From Psychrobacter cibarius (GTDB taxonomy: Bacteria > Pseudomonadota > Gammaproteobacteria > Pseudomonadales > Moraxellaceae): a DNA stretch of 64,000 nucleotides. Below are positions 1 to 9,746 of the stretch, in pieces. A program made the translations under genes and the position numbers. Positions within the stretch are counted from its first letter, which is position 1. The number at the start of each line of letters is the position of its first letter. The stretch lies in the NCBI GenBank assembly GCA_030686115.1, contig CP131612.1, forward strand, positions 1,054,001-1,118,000, given 5' to 3'. The notes beneath the pieces were generated by a model. It was not told where the DNA came from. It ran no database searches and saw nothing but the letters and a program-made list of their open reading frames with translations.

Positions 1-2
1 GG

Positions 3-152
3 CGAATAGAATTGAGTAAAATAATTTTGCAAACGATTTTAGCACAAACGCCCAAGCTCTTGGTACAAGAGTTACAACGGCTAGGTTATTCTGCGCATGT
101 AGATGCTCGATGGATTTTTAGCGCATCAAAGCCAGTTGGTCAAAAAAGCTAA
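3..152 (+). CDS. 3' end of an unidentified protein (partial)
   Basis: An open frame enters from the left edge and gives 49 residues ending in a TAA at 150-152. It contains the stretch LLVQELQRLGYSAHVDARW. I do not recognise the family. Its stop overlaps the stop of the convergent DUF389 gene by 3 bases, with no terminator hairpin between them. It is called coding because the frame is open to the edge and the two stops abut as in compact convergent genes. Confidence 0.5.
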   Translation, partial: RIELSKIILQTILAQTPKLLVQELQRLGYSAHVDARWIFSASKPVGQKS

Positions 153-1954
153 TTGGTCAAAATCGCCGCATCAGTCTCGTCCAGTTTATCTTGTATCAAT
201 GGATTGGACTCAATGACTTGTACTGGCAAGTAGCGTAGCTGTAGCTTAATGGGTAGATACTCAGGGAAATTCTCTGCCATATCTTCAGTAATGACGGTTT
301 CAATTTGCCGTACATCGTATGAGGTAGGCGTCGTCTCTCCGCGAATGACCGCACGTACGACTTTATTTTCTTCTGAGGTATCAAATTGCGTATTGGTCAG
401 CACGTTGCCTTTGTCGATAAAGTAGCTATTGATGGCTTCTTTGACGCTACTCTCAAAAACCTGTTGTTTGGCATTGGTTTGTAGGTTGATGGTCAAATAT
501 GTCCCTAAGCCACCTAACAATAATAACGTCACCGCATTACGGCGTAAAAAAGTCAAATAGGTGCTGGATTTATAATCGTCATCGACCAAACGGCGAAAGC
601 CTAATAACCAAAGTACTAAAGCATTGGTAAACTGGATAGCAATAATATTGGTTAGCGCCAGTAGCAGTGCCCCAAGTCCAAGCTGCGTCTCGCCATTGGC
701 AAATAATATCCCACTCGCGGCAAGAGGTGGCACCAATGCAGTGGCTACCGCCACGCCGACCACTGCCACTGATAGGTGCGGTGAAACCATCGCGTAAGCG
801 CCAGCAGTACCACCCGCTAGAGCAATCATTAAATCCATCGAGGTTGGCTGAGTGCGCGATAATATCTCTGCGGTCAGTGGCTGATCTTTGTGTAACCAGC
901 CGACGATAAAACCAACCAATACCACTAAGGACACACCAACGATAACCGTAATCAGTGATTTACGTAGCAATGGCATACGATGATCAATAATCGCTAACGC
1001 TATGCCAGTAATGGGGCCTAACATCATGGCAACCAACATGGCGCCAATGACGACGGCAGCTGAATTGGTCACTAACCCATAACTGGCGATGATGGCAGAA
1101 AGTATATTCATAATGAAATACATTTTGCTAGGCAGAGCGTTGGCCTCGATTCTGACCCGTACTTCTGGATAGTCTACCTTTTGATTGCTAAATTGCTCGG
1201 CAACAAATTGCTTATAAGACTCGAGCTTGGCTTCCTTTTTTTCTTTAATCTCGTCTTCTAGTTCTTCCTGATTATCGACTTTATCTTTTACAGTATTTTT
1301 TACGACAGTGTCATTATTTTTAGGCGTGTCTGGCTGTTTATCAATTGAGGACGGTTTTGTGTTGTCACTATTTGCTTTGCTTTCTTGCTGAGGGCTATCA
1401 GCGATAGGATAAGTGCACTGTGCATCAGCGGGGGCAATACCCTCTACCGTTACCTCAGCGTCAGCATCTTTTTGAGACGTTTGCTCGGAAGCGTTATCTT
1501 CTTCTGCTTGAGCATGTTCTGCTGATGCATTTTCTAGATTTTTATGATTGGGCGCTGTTGTGGATTTTAACGATTCATTGGATAGTGGTGTCTCAAGCCC
1601 AGTTATTTCAAGTTTAGTTATTTCAGACTCATTGTTGGGCTTGGCGGTTTCTAACGTTGCCACTACCTCGTCAGCACCAATGGACTTTATCGCTATCGTT
1701 GTTTCAGGAGGCTGCGCACAAGCCATATCCTCGCCACAGTCATTGTCATCACGAGTCTCTGAGCTTTTTGAAGACTCAGTATGTTCAACAGTGCTATCTA
1801 GTACAGAGCTATCATCTGCGTCAGTTAGCACCAATTTTTTGTCTGGATAATTGGCCGTGCTTGAGGCATCTTTTATAACTGAAGAATCATTAGAGGGTTT
1901 GTTTTCAGGTGAGGTCATGGCAGATGGCTTTCTTAAAAAGTAAAAGAAAGACAT
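149..1954 (-). CDS. DUF389 / TIGR00341-type membrane protein with long acidic N-terminal region
   Basis: The protein has 601 residues. The C-terminal part from about residue 265 carries the DUF389 core: a soluble entry segment followed by five or six hydrophobic helices rich in Gly and Ala (for example AAVVIGAMLVAMMLGPITGI). The family is widespread and its function is not established. Residues 1-245 are an unusually long, Asp/Glu/Ser/Thr-rich, low-complexity region ending in a charged probable coiled coil (QEELEDEIKEKKEAKLESYK), predicted here to be cytoplasmic and disordered. The start is uncertain: neither the ATG at 1954 nor the in-frame ATG at 1918 has a clear ribosome binding site. It is a single gene, convergent with its left neighbour. 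Confidence 0.8.
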   Translation of the reverse strand: MSFFYFLRKPSAMTSPENKPSNDSSVIKDASSTANYPDKKLVLTDADDSSVLDSTVEHTESSKSSETRDDNDCGEDMACAQPPETTIAIKSIGADEVVATLETAKPNNESEITKLEITGLETPLSNESLKSTTAPNHKNLENASAEHAQAEEDNASEQTSQKDADAEVTVEGIAPADAQCTYPIADSPQQESKANSDNTKPSSIDKQPDTPKNNDTVVKNTVKDKVDNQEELEDEIKEKKEAKLESYKQFVAEQFSNQKVDYPEVRVRIEANALPSKMYFIMNILSAIIASYGLVTNSAAVVIGAMLVAMMLGPITGIALAIIDHRMPLLRKSLITVIVGVSLVVLVGFIVGWLHKDQPLTAEILSRTQPTSMDLMIALAGGTAGAYAMVSPHLSVAVVGVAVATALVPPLAASGILFANGETQLGLGALLLALTNIIAIQFTNALVLWLLGFRRLVDDDYKSSTYLTFLRRNAVTLLLLGGLGTYLTINLQTNAKQQVFESSVKEAINSYFIDKGNVLTNTQFDTSEENKVVRAVIRGETTPTSYDVRQIETVITEDMAENFPEYLPIKLQLRYLPVQVIESNPLIQDKLDETDAAILTN

Positions 1955-2208
1955 TATTGTAATGATAAAAAGAGGACAACGTATGGGTTTTTTACGACTA
2001 AATAGAGCGCAGTGTCATTAAATAGTAATACTTAAAATAGTAAAATTATGCATCATTAACTAACGATAATAAAAACCTTAACTTTAACAGGGTTTTTATG
2101 CTTAGTCACCTACTATAGCTGGCTCGCAGGTTTATAGGAAATACTTACTTTCTTTGTGGGTTTAGTGTATAAAGGTACTATATCCACAATAAAAATGAGG
2201 AATAAGTT

Positions 2209-2421
2209 ATGAACTGGCCATTATTCTCTGTTATCTATTCAATCGCAGCAACCGTTACCATTGGCGTTTTTATGATTGGCGCTTTAGTCACAGGTTTTAA
2301 TGAAATACCTCATATTCAAATAGCAGTAGCATTAGGCATTTTGGTGTCTATCCCTGCAGGCATGTTTTTTACCAAAAAAGTTGGTAGCATCACTGGTAAT
2401 GAAGAAGGCTATAAAGCATAA
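2209..2421 (+). CDS. small two-helix membrane protein, hypothetical
   Basis: The protein has 70 residues and two hydrophobic segments (about 5-29 and 38-57) joined by a short loop, then a polar tail. The start is supported by GAGGAATAAGTT directly upstream of the ATG. I do not recognise a named family. It stands alone and is followed by a strong shared terminator. The 254-base stretch before it (1955-2208) holds no gene that I can support, only AT-rich promoter-like sequence. Confidence 0.75.
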   Translation: MNWPLFSVIYSIAATVTIGVFMIGALVTGFNEIPHIQIAVALGILVSIPAGMFFTKKVGSITGNEEGYKA

Positions 2422-2473
2422 AAGCGAATAATGTTGTCAATTTAAATGAATAAATCCGATTATCAGCCATAAA

Positions 2474-2503
2474 AAAAGACCTTGCTATCAAGGTCTTTTT
2501 TTA
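2474..2503. terminator. bidirectional Rho-independent terminator
   Basis: A perfect 12-bp stem (AAAAAGACCTTG, loop CTAT, then the inverted copy) is flanked by A and T runs on both sides. It therefore serves both the small membrane protein gene (+) and the L,D-transpeptidase gene (-), which converge here. Confidence 0.9.
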
Positions 2504-2521
2504 TTGATCATTTATAACTTA

Positions 2522-3886
2522 TTATTTAAGCTCAACGGTCGCGCCATTTTCGATATTGGCATAAACCTCTAACACATCCCAGTTGGTCAAACGCACACAA
2601 CCTGCAGAGGCTTGGCGACTGATGCCTTCAGGCTTTGGTGAACCATGAATACCATATGAAGGTTTAGACAAGCCCATCCATACGACGCCAACAGGGCTAT
2701 TTGGTCCTGGTGGTAGCATATGTATTTGTTTGTCTGCGCCTTTACCAACGGTTGCTTTATACCAAGGCATTTTCACCTTGTTAATGATTTTAAACGAACC
2801 TTGTGGCGATGGTGTGGCATCGCTACCGATTGTCGTTGGGTAAGTAGCCACCAGCTTATCGCCGTTATAAGCATATAATGTCTTATCGGCTTTATTGGCA
2901 ACCACACGGTTAATGCGCTGCTTAAGTGGTGCACGGGTATTTAAAACAGTGATGGTTTCGCCCGCTTTATACTGCTTATTTTTATTCAGCTTATCTAAAT
3001 AACGCACATCCATATGGAAGCGCTCACCAAACATCTCTTTAATGTCTTGATAGTATAAGCCTTTCATTTTTGACTTGGCTTCTGAACCTGCAGGTGTGCT
3101 GGCAAAGTTGGTCTTGATATCATCTTCAGTGATGGTGTAAGTCACGAGCACAGGCTTGTTGGCAGGGATATTTTTATTTAACGCATCCCATGTTTTTTGA
3201 TCCATTTTACCTGTGGCTGGTAGACCTTTCATGGTTTGGAAGTTGATGAGGGCTTTTTTACTGTTCATGCCCCAGCCGCCATCGATGGCGCCAGGAGAAG
3301 CATGGTTCCAATCAAGCAGTGCCTGCATTTTGATCGTCATTGCCGAGTTAACTTTCATATTCGGTGTCCATGTGGCACCGTTTACCTGTTTGGCGTAATT
3401 CGACAAATTCAGCGTAGTATGTTTTTTACCATTAACATCTTCGATGCTTTTGATAGACGTATCTGCTGGGCTAGCATCAGATATGGCTGCGGTAGGGGCA
3501 GCGACAGCTTGACCTTCACTAATATCGTCAGTGCTATCAGACTGCACATCTTTACGAGCCAGCTCTTCTACCGTCATATTATCAGCACTGACTGCTTGTT
3601 GCGCTGTCTCTACATCGACTTCCTGCTTTTCGTCAATCAGCTGAGTCATACGGTCAGGCGTATTAGGCTTTAAAGCAGGCGTGGCCACGACAGGAGCACG
3701 ACCATCGATTGAGCTACTGCGATTCTCTTGTACATCAAGGCTAACTTTTTTGGCAATGCTAGGCATTGAGTCAGCGGTTCGTACTGGCAGGGTGCGCGTA
3801 TTATCAGCAGGTGCGGCAACGGCGCTGACACTGGCAGTAACGATAGCAATTGAGATAGCGGTAATAAGAGGCTTCATTTTCATCAT
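2522..3886 (-). CDS. L,D-transpeptidase (YkuD family) with peptidoglycan-binding domain
   Basis: The protein has 454 residues. It is predicted to be exported and to cross-link or modify peptidoglycan in the periplasm through a catalytic cysteine. Visible parts in order: a signal peptide (about 1-25, MMKMKPLITAISIAIVTASV, cleavage near AAPA); a low-complexity region to about 170; a PG_binding_1-like repeat (about 178-240, with AIDGGWGMNSKKALINFQ); and the YkuD domain (about 330-454). The active-site signature is HGSPKPEGISRQASAGCVRL, with Cys430 the nucleophile. The layout resembles ErfK/YbiS-type enzymes, but the long N-terminal linker is larger than usual. A sigma70-like promoter lies upstream at 3920-3948. 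The exact physiological class (Braun lipoprotein attachment or 3-3 cross-linking) cannot be told from sequence. Confidence 0.88.
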   Translation of the reverse strand: MMKMKPLITAISIAIVTASVSAVAAPADNTRTLPVRTADSMPSIAKKVSLDVQENRSSSIDGRAPVVATPALKPNTPDRMTQLIDEKQEVDVETAQQAVSADNMTVEELARKDVQSDSTDDISEGQAVAAPTAAISDASPADTSIKSIEDVNGKKHTTLNLSNYAKQVNGATWTPNMKVNSAMTIKMQALLDWNHASPGAIDGGWGMNSKKALINFQTMKGLPATGKMDQKTWDALNKNIPANKPVLVTYTITEDDIKTNFASTPAGSEAKSKMKGLYYQDIKEMFGERFHMDVRYLDKLNKNKQYKAGETITVLNTRAPLKQRINRVVANKADKTLYAYNGDKLVATYPTTIGSDATPSPQGSFKIINKVKMPWYKATVGKGADKQIHMLPPGPNSPVGVVWMGLSKPSYGIHGSPKPEGISRQASAGCVRLTNWDVLEVYANIENGATVELK

Positions 3887-3919
3887 GTTGGGATACTTAT
3901 GGTTATAACTAATGGGGCT

Positions 3920-3948
3920 ATTATGCGCATAATTTTAATGCTTCGCAA
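3920..3948 (-). promoter_or_regulatory. probable sigma70 promoter of the L,D-transpeptidase gene
   Basis: On the minus strand, TTGCGA (3948-3943) and CATAAT (3925-3920) are 17 bases apart, about 35 bases before the start codon. This is a good match to a housekeeping promoter, not tested. Confidence 0.5.
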
Positions 3949-4125
3949 ACTTTTGACACATCTTTTTTCATTAAAGTCTTGCCAAACGTCAACCGTTGAC
4001 GTATTCACTACAGTTGGGCAATAACTGAGCGAGGGTATGCATAAGATGATGCGCTATTCTTACTTGCAGTCCTCATTATTCACGTTGTTTTTAGAACCAT
4101 TTTTATGAATATAAAACTGCAAAAA

Positions 4126-4155
4126 TTGGCGCAACTTAGCGTTTATGTCTATAAT
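4126..4155 (+). promoter_or_regulatory. probable promoter upstream of prmB
   Basis: TTGGCG (4126-4131) and TATAAT (4150-4155) are separated by 18 bases, about 100 bases before the prmB start. The 365-base gap 3887-4251 otherwise holds only the divergent promoter for the L,D-transpeptidase and no supportable gene. Confidence 0.5.
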
Positions 4156-4251
4156 GGTGAATAAATTTTTATTTAATAGATCGGCTTTTAATAAAAGGCG
4201 TTTTAACCCATCCGCATGTAGTCAGTGAACATGTAATCAGCAAGGTGCGAT

Positions 4252-5418
4252 ATGTCAGAAGACCAAACAATGAGCGCAGAAGAGTTTCAAAATCAATACT
4301 TCAATGACGATGGTCTAGAGAGTGAAATGGTGTTTGATTTAGAGAGTGGGATTCTGGGTGAAGACGATCAATTTGCCAATTTGCCTGCAGAATTAGAAGA
4401 GGCCCGCGAGCAATTGGTCAGTATTCGTGATTTTATTCGCTTTTCGGTCACACAGCTTCGTAATTATGATGTGGTCGTTGCACAAGGCACCACCGATGAG
4501 TTTGCTGAAGCATCCGCCATTGTTTTGCATTCTCTGGCTTTAGACTGGTCAGCCAATGAGCAGATTCTCGATTGTCGCTTGACCACCTCAGAGAAGCAGT
4601 TGGTACTGAGTTTATTAGAAGAGCGTATCGCTGAGCGTAAACCATTAAGCTATTTGATTAACTTATCATACTTCTGTGATTTGCCTTTTTATGTCGATGA
4701 GCGTGTACTAATTCCAAGATCGCCTATCGCAGAATTGATTCGTCAGCAGTTCCATCCATATTTTGATGTCAATGAGCTTGCCAAGCCACTTGGTAAGAGC
4801 GTCAACGAACAAGCTGCTGCATTTTATGATCACGGTTTAGAGGTCAAGCAGCTGTCGCAGCCTGAACGTATTTTAGACTTATGCACGGGCTCTGGTTGTA
4901 TTGCTATTGCACTTGCGACGCGTTTCGTTGATGCGCTGGTTGATGCTGTTGATATCGATAAAAGCGCGCTTGAAGTAGCCATGGTTAACGTCGATCATCA
5001 TGATCTTGGGCATCAGGTTAATGTGATTGAGTCCGATCTGTTTGCTAAGATTCCTGCTGAACACCAGTATGAGCTGATCGTCACCAATCCGCCGTATGTC
5101 GATGCGGCTATTATGGCAGAGCTGCCACCTGAATTTTTATATGAGCCAGAGCATGCGCTAGCCGCGGGTCAAGATGGGCTGGATTTGGTGCATCGTATTT
5201 TGTTTGAAGCGCCAGATTATCTAAGTCCAGAAGGCTTGCTTGTCTGCGAAGTGGGTGATAGTGAGTGGGCATTAAAGCAAGCCTATCCTGAAATCCAGTT
5301 TGACTGGTTGAAATTTGCCCACGGTGGTCACGGTGTCTTTGCGATTACCTATGATGAGCTCATGGCGCATCGTGAGCTGTTCAATGCTTACGTGCAACTG
5401 TTAGATAGCATTCAATAG
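4252..5418 (+). CDS. prmB: ribosomal protein L3 N5-glutamine methyltransferase PrmB
   Basis: The protein has 388 residues. It is expected to transfer a methyl group from S-adenosylmethionine to a glutamine of ribosomal protein L3 in the cytoplasm. The SAM-binding motif I is ILDLCTGSGCIAIALA, and the substrate-glutamine motif NPPY is at residues 279-282 (VTNPPYVDAAIM). The LIPRSPIAELI segment, typical of PrmB rather than PrmC, is present. The family is usually about 300-310 residues. Here there is an N-terminal acidic extension of roughly 60 residues. The start chosen follows AAGGTGCGAT; an alternative ATG lies at 4270. aroC follows after about 100 bases, the same order seen in relatives, and may share its transcript. 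Confidence 0.9.
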   Translation: MSEDQTMSAEEFQNQYFNDDGLESEMVFDLESGILGEDDQFANLPAELEEAREQLVSIRDFIRFSVTQLRNYDVVVAQGTTDEFAEASAIVLHSLALDWSANEQILDCRLTTSEKQLVLSLLEERIAERKPLSYLINLSYFCDLPFYVDERVLIPRSPIAELIRQQFHPYFDVNELAKPLGKSVNEQAAAFYDHGLEVKQLSQPERILDLCTGSGCIAIALATRFVDALVDAVDIDKSALEVAMVNVDHHDLGHQVNVIESDLFAKIPAEHQYELIVTNPPYVDAAIMAELPPEFLYEPEHALAAGQDGLDLVHRILFEAPDYLSPEGLLVCEVGDSEWALKQAYPEIQFDWLKFAHGGHGVFAITYDELMAHRELFNAYVQLLDSIQ

Positions 5419-5522
5419 AACTGTCAGGTAATAGAGCTATCGAGTACTAGAACTGTTGAGTAATAGAACCATCGAGATTTACGCGATACTCAAAAATTGA
5501 CTTCATTTATTTAAGGATAAAT

Positions 5523-6626
5523 ATGGCAGGCAATAGCATTGGACAGGTTTTTACGGTCACCACGTGCGGCGAGTCGCATGGTGCAGGTCTCATGGCAATC
5601 GTCGATGGCGTGCCACCGGGTTTAGCCTTATCTGCAGATGATTTACAAATAGATTTAGATCGCCGCAAACCGGGCACGTCTAAATACTCCACCCAGCGCC
5701 GCGAGTCCGATGAAGTTGAGATTATTTCTGGTGTGTTTGAGGGTAAGACGACTGGTACGTCTATTGGCCTGCTGATTCGTAATACCAATCAAAAATCCAA
5801 AGACTATGGCGAGATTAAAGACACGTTTCGCCCCGGTCATGCCGACTATACCTATAGCATGAAATATGGTTTTCGTGATTATCGTGGCGGCGGGCGCTCC
5901 TCAGCGCGCGAGACTGCGATGCGCGTGGCGGCAGGTGCTATCGCTAAAAAATATCTACAAGAGCGCTTAGGTGTGCAAGTCCGTGGTCACGTCACCCAAA
6001 TTGGCAATGAGTACAGTAATGTCCTAAACCCAAGCCAAATTGATTGGGACTTTGTGAATAGCAATCCGTTTTTTTGCGCCGATGCCGATGCTGTCAGTCG
6101 TTTTGAGACCTTGATAGACAGTTTGCGCCGTGAAGGCACTAGCTGCGGGGCACGCCTTGAAATTATTGCCAGTGGTGTGCCAGTCGGACTTGGCGAGCCA
6201 GTATTTGATCGTTTAGATGCAGATATTGCCCATGCGATGATGAGCATCAATGCTGTTAAAGGCGTTGAGGTCGGCGACGGCATGGCAGTGGCAGGGCAGT
6301 TCGGTCATAGCTCTCGTGATGAGCTGACGCCAGACGGTTTCACTGCCAATCATGCTGGTGGTATTTTGGGTGGCATCTCGTCAGGGCAAGATATCCGTGT
6401 CAGTATTGCGCTTAAGCCAACCTCTAGTATTACGACGGCTGGCAAGAGTATCAATACACAAGGTGAGTCGGTTGATATGCTGACCAAAGGTCGTCATGAC
6501 CCTTGTGTTGGTGTACGTGCCGCGCCCATCGCAGAAGCCATGCTGGCCATTGTCTTGCTCGATCACTATTTGCGCCATCGCGGCCAAAATGCAGATGTTA
6601 AGCCGCCGGTTGAATCGATTACTTAG
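5523..6626 (+). CDS. aroC: chorismate synthase
   Basis: The protein has 367 residues, the usual length. It converts 5-enolpyruvylshikimate-3-phosphate to chorismate, the last step of the shikimate pathway, with reduced FMN as cofactor. Family signatures are clear: [20 protein letters not shown] at the N-terminus (cut here to 20 residues), [21 protein letters not shown] with the FMN/substrate-binding region near residue 105, and [17 protein letters not shown] near residue 335. The ATG follows TAAGGATAAAT. A strong terminator directly after the stop closes the prmB-aroC unit. Confidence 0.96.
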   Translation: MAGNSIGQVFTVTTCGESHGAGLMAIVDGVPPGLALSADDLQIDLDRRKPGTSKYSTQRRESDEVEIISGVFEGKTTGTSIGLLIRNTNQKSKDYGEIKDTFRPGHADYTYSMKYGFRDYRGGGRSSARETAMRVAAGAIAKKYLQERLGVQVRGHVTQIGNEYSNVLNPSQIDWDFVNSNPFFCADADAVSRFETLIDSLRREGTSCGARLEIIASGVPVGLGEPVFDRLDADIAHAMMSINAVKGVEVGDGMAVAGQFGHSSRDELTPDGFTANHAGGILGGISSGQDIRVSIALKPTSSITTAGKSINTQGESVDMLTKGRHDPCVGVRAAPIAEAMLAIVLLDHYLRHRGQNADVKPPVESIT

Positions 6627-6646
6627 ATTGTTTGTCGCAAAATTAT

Positions 6647-6690
6647 AAACCCTCTATCATTTCTTGTTAGAAATGATAGAGGGTTTTTTT
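6647..6690 (+). terminator. Rho-independent terminator after aroC
   Basis: A perfect 18-bp stem (6647-6664 with 6669-6686, loop TGTT) is followed by a run of eight T. Confidence 0.93.
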
Positions 6691-6765
6691 TGACTGATTT
6701 TTTATAAATAATTAACAAGCCAGCAACTTAGTTGATAAGATTTAATCAGTAAATTGAATGAAATT

Positions 6766-6966
6766 TTAAGCCGCTACTTGATAGTGGTCAATAGCCACAC
6801 ATTGCTGGTGGCGAAATACCAATAGCAGTTGTTGACTGGGAATGGCTAACCAATGCCCAAAAGCGATACTATCAATCCCTTCACCTGACAGCGCTTGTAG
6901 GCAAAAATGACGACTACCGCCTAAGCAGTTTTTTATAATTTGATTTTGTTCAATAGCATCTTTCAT
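6766..6966 (-). CDS. hypothetical 66-residue protein
   Basis: The product begins MKDAIEQNQIIKNCLGGSRH and has no transmembrane helix or recognised motif. A likely ribosome binding site (AAGGATAGAAAGGCC) precedes the ATG. It sits alone, in the same direction as the two-component genes and downstream of them. It is kept because the start signal is good and nothing else occupies the strand. Function unknown. Confidence 0.5.
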   Translation of the reverse strand: MKDAIEQNQIIKNCLGGSRHFCLQALSGEGIDSIAFGHWLAIPSQQLLLVFRHQQCVAIDHYQVAA

Positions 6967-7082
6967 GGCCTTTCTATCCTTAATATGGATTACGAATTTG
7001 AATAACGCTATCTTAAAATAAGCAGATAGAAAACCTGTGTAGGAACGATGGAAAATTCATGAACTGGCATAGATGTTTATTT

Positions 7083-8882
7083 TTAAGCCAATGGTAGGGT
7101 TAAGCTAACCATGACACCAGAACGCTGATTCTTATCAGTACCAATTTTATTGTTATCATCATGGACGTTATTAATAGTTACCTGACCGCCATGATGCTCA
7201 ATAACTTGCTTCACAAGGGTTAAACCAAGGCCAGTTCCTTTTTTTAAGGTATTGCTAGCCATGCTAGACTGTGTTTGCGTAGTATCGGATGTTGAGTGAC
7301 TCTCTGCTGAAAAGTCTGATAGATGCTCTGAGGTTTTTTCAGGAGCTTGACTCTGATGCGATAAGCTAAAATAACGGTCAAACGCTTTATCAACGGCATA
7401 CTCAGGGAGCAATTTACCATTATTAAAGATATCAATAGTCACAGTTTGCGCTGAACCATGTTGCTCGATGCTGTGCAGATAAATAACGACTGTGCTATCG
7501 GCAAAATGAATGGCATTGTCCAATACATTTTGCAGCACTTGTACCAACCAAAACTGGTCAGCGAAAACGCTGGTATTTGCCAAGGCATTTGGTGATAAAG
7601 TCGCTGTTTCAGTCACTCGTTTATCATCAAGATAGATGTCGATAGGCGCTAGGTGCTGCTGTTGCAATTTAGCGCTGTTGTCTTTTGCAAGAGTTTGCAA
7701 CAACGGTAGTAGAGGGGTCAGCTGCCGATTCAGCTTAAAAGTCGGTTGCTCAACCTTAGCAAGTAATAGCAGCCGATCAATCAATTGCTGCATTTTGATA
7801 CTTTGTTCACCAATGGACTGGATGAGCATCTGTTGATCTTCTTTATCGAGCCCATCATCTTCTAGCAACTCACTACTGGCACGAATGGCGGTTAACGGGC
7901 TTTTGAGCTCATGGGTCAGGGTATGAACGTAGTCGGTGACATAGGCGCGATTTTCCAATCGATGTTTCATAGACTCAATGGTATCCGTTAGGCTATTAAG
8001 TTCATGACCTAAGTAAAAATAGGGCTTTTTGGTGTCTTCTGCCAGTGCACTGGTATATTGGGTCACCAAACTGATGCTTTGCTTGAGCCACCATGCGACC
8101 AGTCCTGCTAATATAAGGGCAGCAATACTCATGAGCAGTGCTGTGATAAGCATGCGATTGCGCGTATCGTCCAAATAAGGCAACACGCTAGCGACAGGTT
8201 TGCCAACGCTGATGATACCAATCAAGTTGCCAGTTTCATCCTTTATCGGCTGTGCCACATACATCACCGTACCATCTCGCTGATTATGATCTAGCGTTGT
8301 ACTTCTCGCGCCATACTGACCATTTAACGTTAGATAGACATCATTCCAGCGGCTGTAATCTTGTCCTTCATCATTGTCAGGTTCGGGTAGTGAGTCGTAT
8401 ATGACAATCCCTTTATTATCGGTGACATATATCCGAAAGCTGCTAGGGCTTTTATTTTTATATTCTGGATCTGTTGTTTTACTTATCGTGGGCGCACCGA
8501 TAAATGCCGTATCGAGTTTAGTTTGGTACTCTTCATCGTATAATTGTCCTGAAGATAACGGTATCTGCAAACTTGCTGCCAGCAATTTGCTGGTATCTAA
8601 CAACGTATCTTCGATGACTTGCTGCGCCGTCGGTTTGACATAACCAAATAGCTGAGTAAATGCGACCACACCGCAGATAATCAGCACTAACGCCAACGCG
8701 AGCCAAATCCTAAAAAATATACTTAAATTCAGCAGTCGTTTTGGTTTAGTCGTTTGCTGCGCGGTGCCGATAGGATGCAGTTTTGCATACCAATTACTTT
8801 GGCTGACATGCGCGCTGTTATTAGCCTTATTAATATGAGTATTAGAATGGCTGTTAGCACTATCGTTGGTTTTATGATTCAT
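7083..8882 (-). CDS. creC: CreC-like sensor histidine kinase
   Basis: The protein has 599 residues. It is a membrane sensor kinase predicted to phosphorylate the regulator encoded just upstream. There is a polar N-terminus, TM1 (about 54-78), a periplasmic sensor (79-242, containing FRIYVTDNKGIVIYDS, a Cache/PAS-like fold as in CreC) and TM2 (about 243-267). Then come a HAMP-like linker, HisKA with the phospho-accepting His324 (THELKSPLTAIRASSELLE) and an HATPase_c domain with GTGLGLTLVKQVIEHHGG. E. coli CreC is about 474 residues. Here the excess lies in the N-terminal tail and in insertions in the ATPase domain (Ser/Thr-rich stretch before KKGTGLGL). The creC name rests on similarity of the partner to CreB and on the sensor layout. 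Confidence 0.8.
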   Translation of the reverse strand: MNHKTNDSANSHSNTHINKANNSAHVSQSNWYAKLHPIGTAQQTTKPKRLLNLSIFFRIWLALALVLIICGVVAFTQLFGYVKPTAQQVIEDTLLDTSKLLAASLQIPLSSGQLYDEEYQTKLDTAFIGAPTISKTTDPEYKNKSPSSFRIYVTDNKGIVIYDSLPEPDNDEGQDYSRWNDVYLTLNGQYGARSTTLDHNQRDGTVMYVAQPIKDETGNLIGIISVGKPVASVLPYLDDTRNRMLITALLMSIAALILAGLVAWWLKQSISLVTQYTSALAEDTKKPYFYLGHELNSLTDTIESMKHRLENRAYVTDYVHTLTHELKSPLTAIRASSELLEDDGLDKEDQQMLIQSIGEQSIKMQQLIDRLLLLAKVEQPTFKLNRQLTPLLPLLQTLAKDNSAKLQQQHLAPIDIYLDDKRVTETATLSPNALANTSVFADQFWLVQVLQNVLDNAIHFADSTVVIYLHSIEQHGSAQTVTIDIFNNGKLLPEYAVDKAFDRYFSLSHQSQAPEKTSEHLSDFSAESHSTSDTTQTQSSMASNTLKKGTGLGLTLVKQVIEHHGGQVTINNVHDDNNKIGTDKNQRSGVMVSLTLPLA

Positions 8883-8951
8883 ATTTTTAGGTGTATTATT
8901 TGATGTTATAGAATATCGGTTTTAATAAAAATATGGCTATGGGTAGTGCAG

Positions 8952-9746
8952 CTAGGCGGGACACAAGGCGTAACCCAAGCCACGATGGGTATGGATAACA
9001 TCAATGCTCGCGTCGACGGTCGCTAGTTGCTTACGAATGGACTTGATATGACTGTCTATAGTTCTCGCTAAGCGATGATCGGGATAGTCGCTCACAGCGC
9101 CGAGCAGTTGCTCACGACTAAAGACTTGATTGGGCGCTTTTAACAAGGTCAATAAGATTTTGCGTTCGGTGTTACTTAGCTCAAGCTTCTGCTCTTGCCA
9201 CATTAACGAATAATTAAGCGGTTGGTAGTGCCAGATGCCAGACTGACATTCAAAGGTTAACGCCTGCCCCGACATAGTATTTGGAGAGGCAGGGTTGGCT
9301 GTATCGCTTGCTTCTGTTGTATGGGAGGTGGAGGACTGAGACAATAATTGCTCACGTCGCCAAATGGCTTTTAGACGGGCAACCAACTCGCGCGGGCTAA
9401 AGGGCTTGGCACAATAGTCATCGCCGCCCATTTCTAAACCCAAAATACGATCGACCTCATCGCTACGAGCCGTCAAGAAGATGATAGGAATGTCTTTTAA
9501 GCCGTTAATATCAGGGGTGTGGCGTATTTGTTGACAGAGACTGAGACCATCGCCATCTGGCAACCCAACATCTAAAATAATCGCCGATAGATTTTGCGCT
9601 TCAGCGCTTTTATGTAAATTGCGCAGCATTGGTAATACACTGCTCGCATTATCGAGCCAAGTGATTTGCCAGCCTTCACGCTTGCAAGTGACTTTCAGTG
9701 ACATCGCGATAGCAGGATCGTCTTCTACCAGTAAAATATGGGTCAT
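8952..9746 (-). CDS. creB: CreB-like response regulator (OmpR/PhoB type)
   Basis: The protein has 264 residues. It has a receiver domain (1-125) with acidic pocket VEDD, phospho-acceptor Asp59 (IILDVGLPDGDGLSL) and the lysine of AKPFSPREL, then a winged-helix DNA-binding domain ending IHTHRGLGYAL. Two signatures match CreB closely: FLTARSDEVDRILGLEMGGD and the IHTHRGLGY wing. A Ser/Thr-rich linker of about 35 residues separates the domains. Its partner kinase gene lies 69 bases downstream on the same strand, so the two are probably co-transcribed. In E. coli CreBC answers to carbon source and, in some species, to PBP inhibition; whether that holds here is not shown. Confidence 0.85.
   Translation of the reverse strand: MTHILLVEDDPAIAMSLKVTCKREGWQITWLDNASSVLPMLRNLHKSAEAQNLSAIILDVGLPDGDGLSLCQQIRHTPDINGLKDIPIIFLTARSDEVDRILGLEMGGDDYCAKPFSPRELVARLKAIWRREQLLSQSSTSHTTEASDTANPASPNTMSGQALTFECQSGIWHYQPLNYSLMWQEQKLELSNTERKILLTLLKAPNQVFSREQLLGAVSDYPDHRLARTIDSHIKSIRKQLATVDASIDVIHTHRGLGYALCPA

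Noticed and set aside
2071..2098. AAAAACC ... GGTTTTT hairpin upstream of the small membrane protein gene
   Set aside because: Seven-base AT-rich stem with a 13-base loop and no gene ending nearby; too weak to call a terminator.
3236..3673. A 145-codon open frame antisense to the L,D-transpeptidase gene
   Set aside because: Its composition mirrors the opposite coding strand, it is Cys/Phe-rich without domain pattern and lacks a ribosome site.
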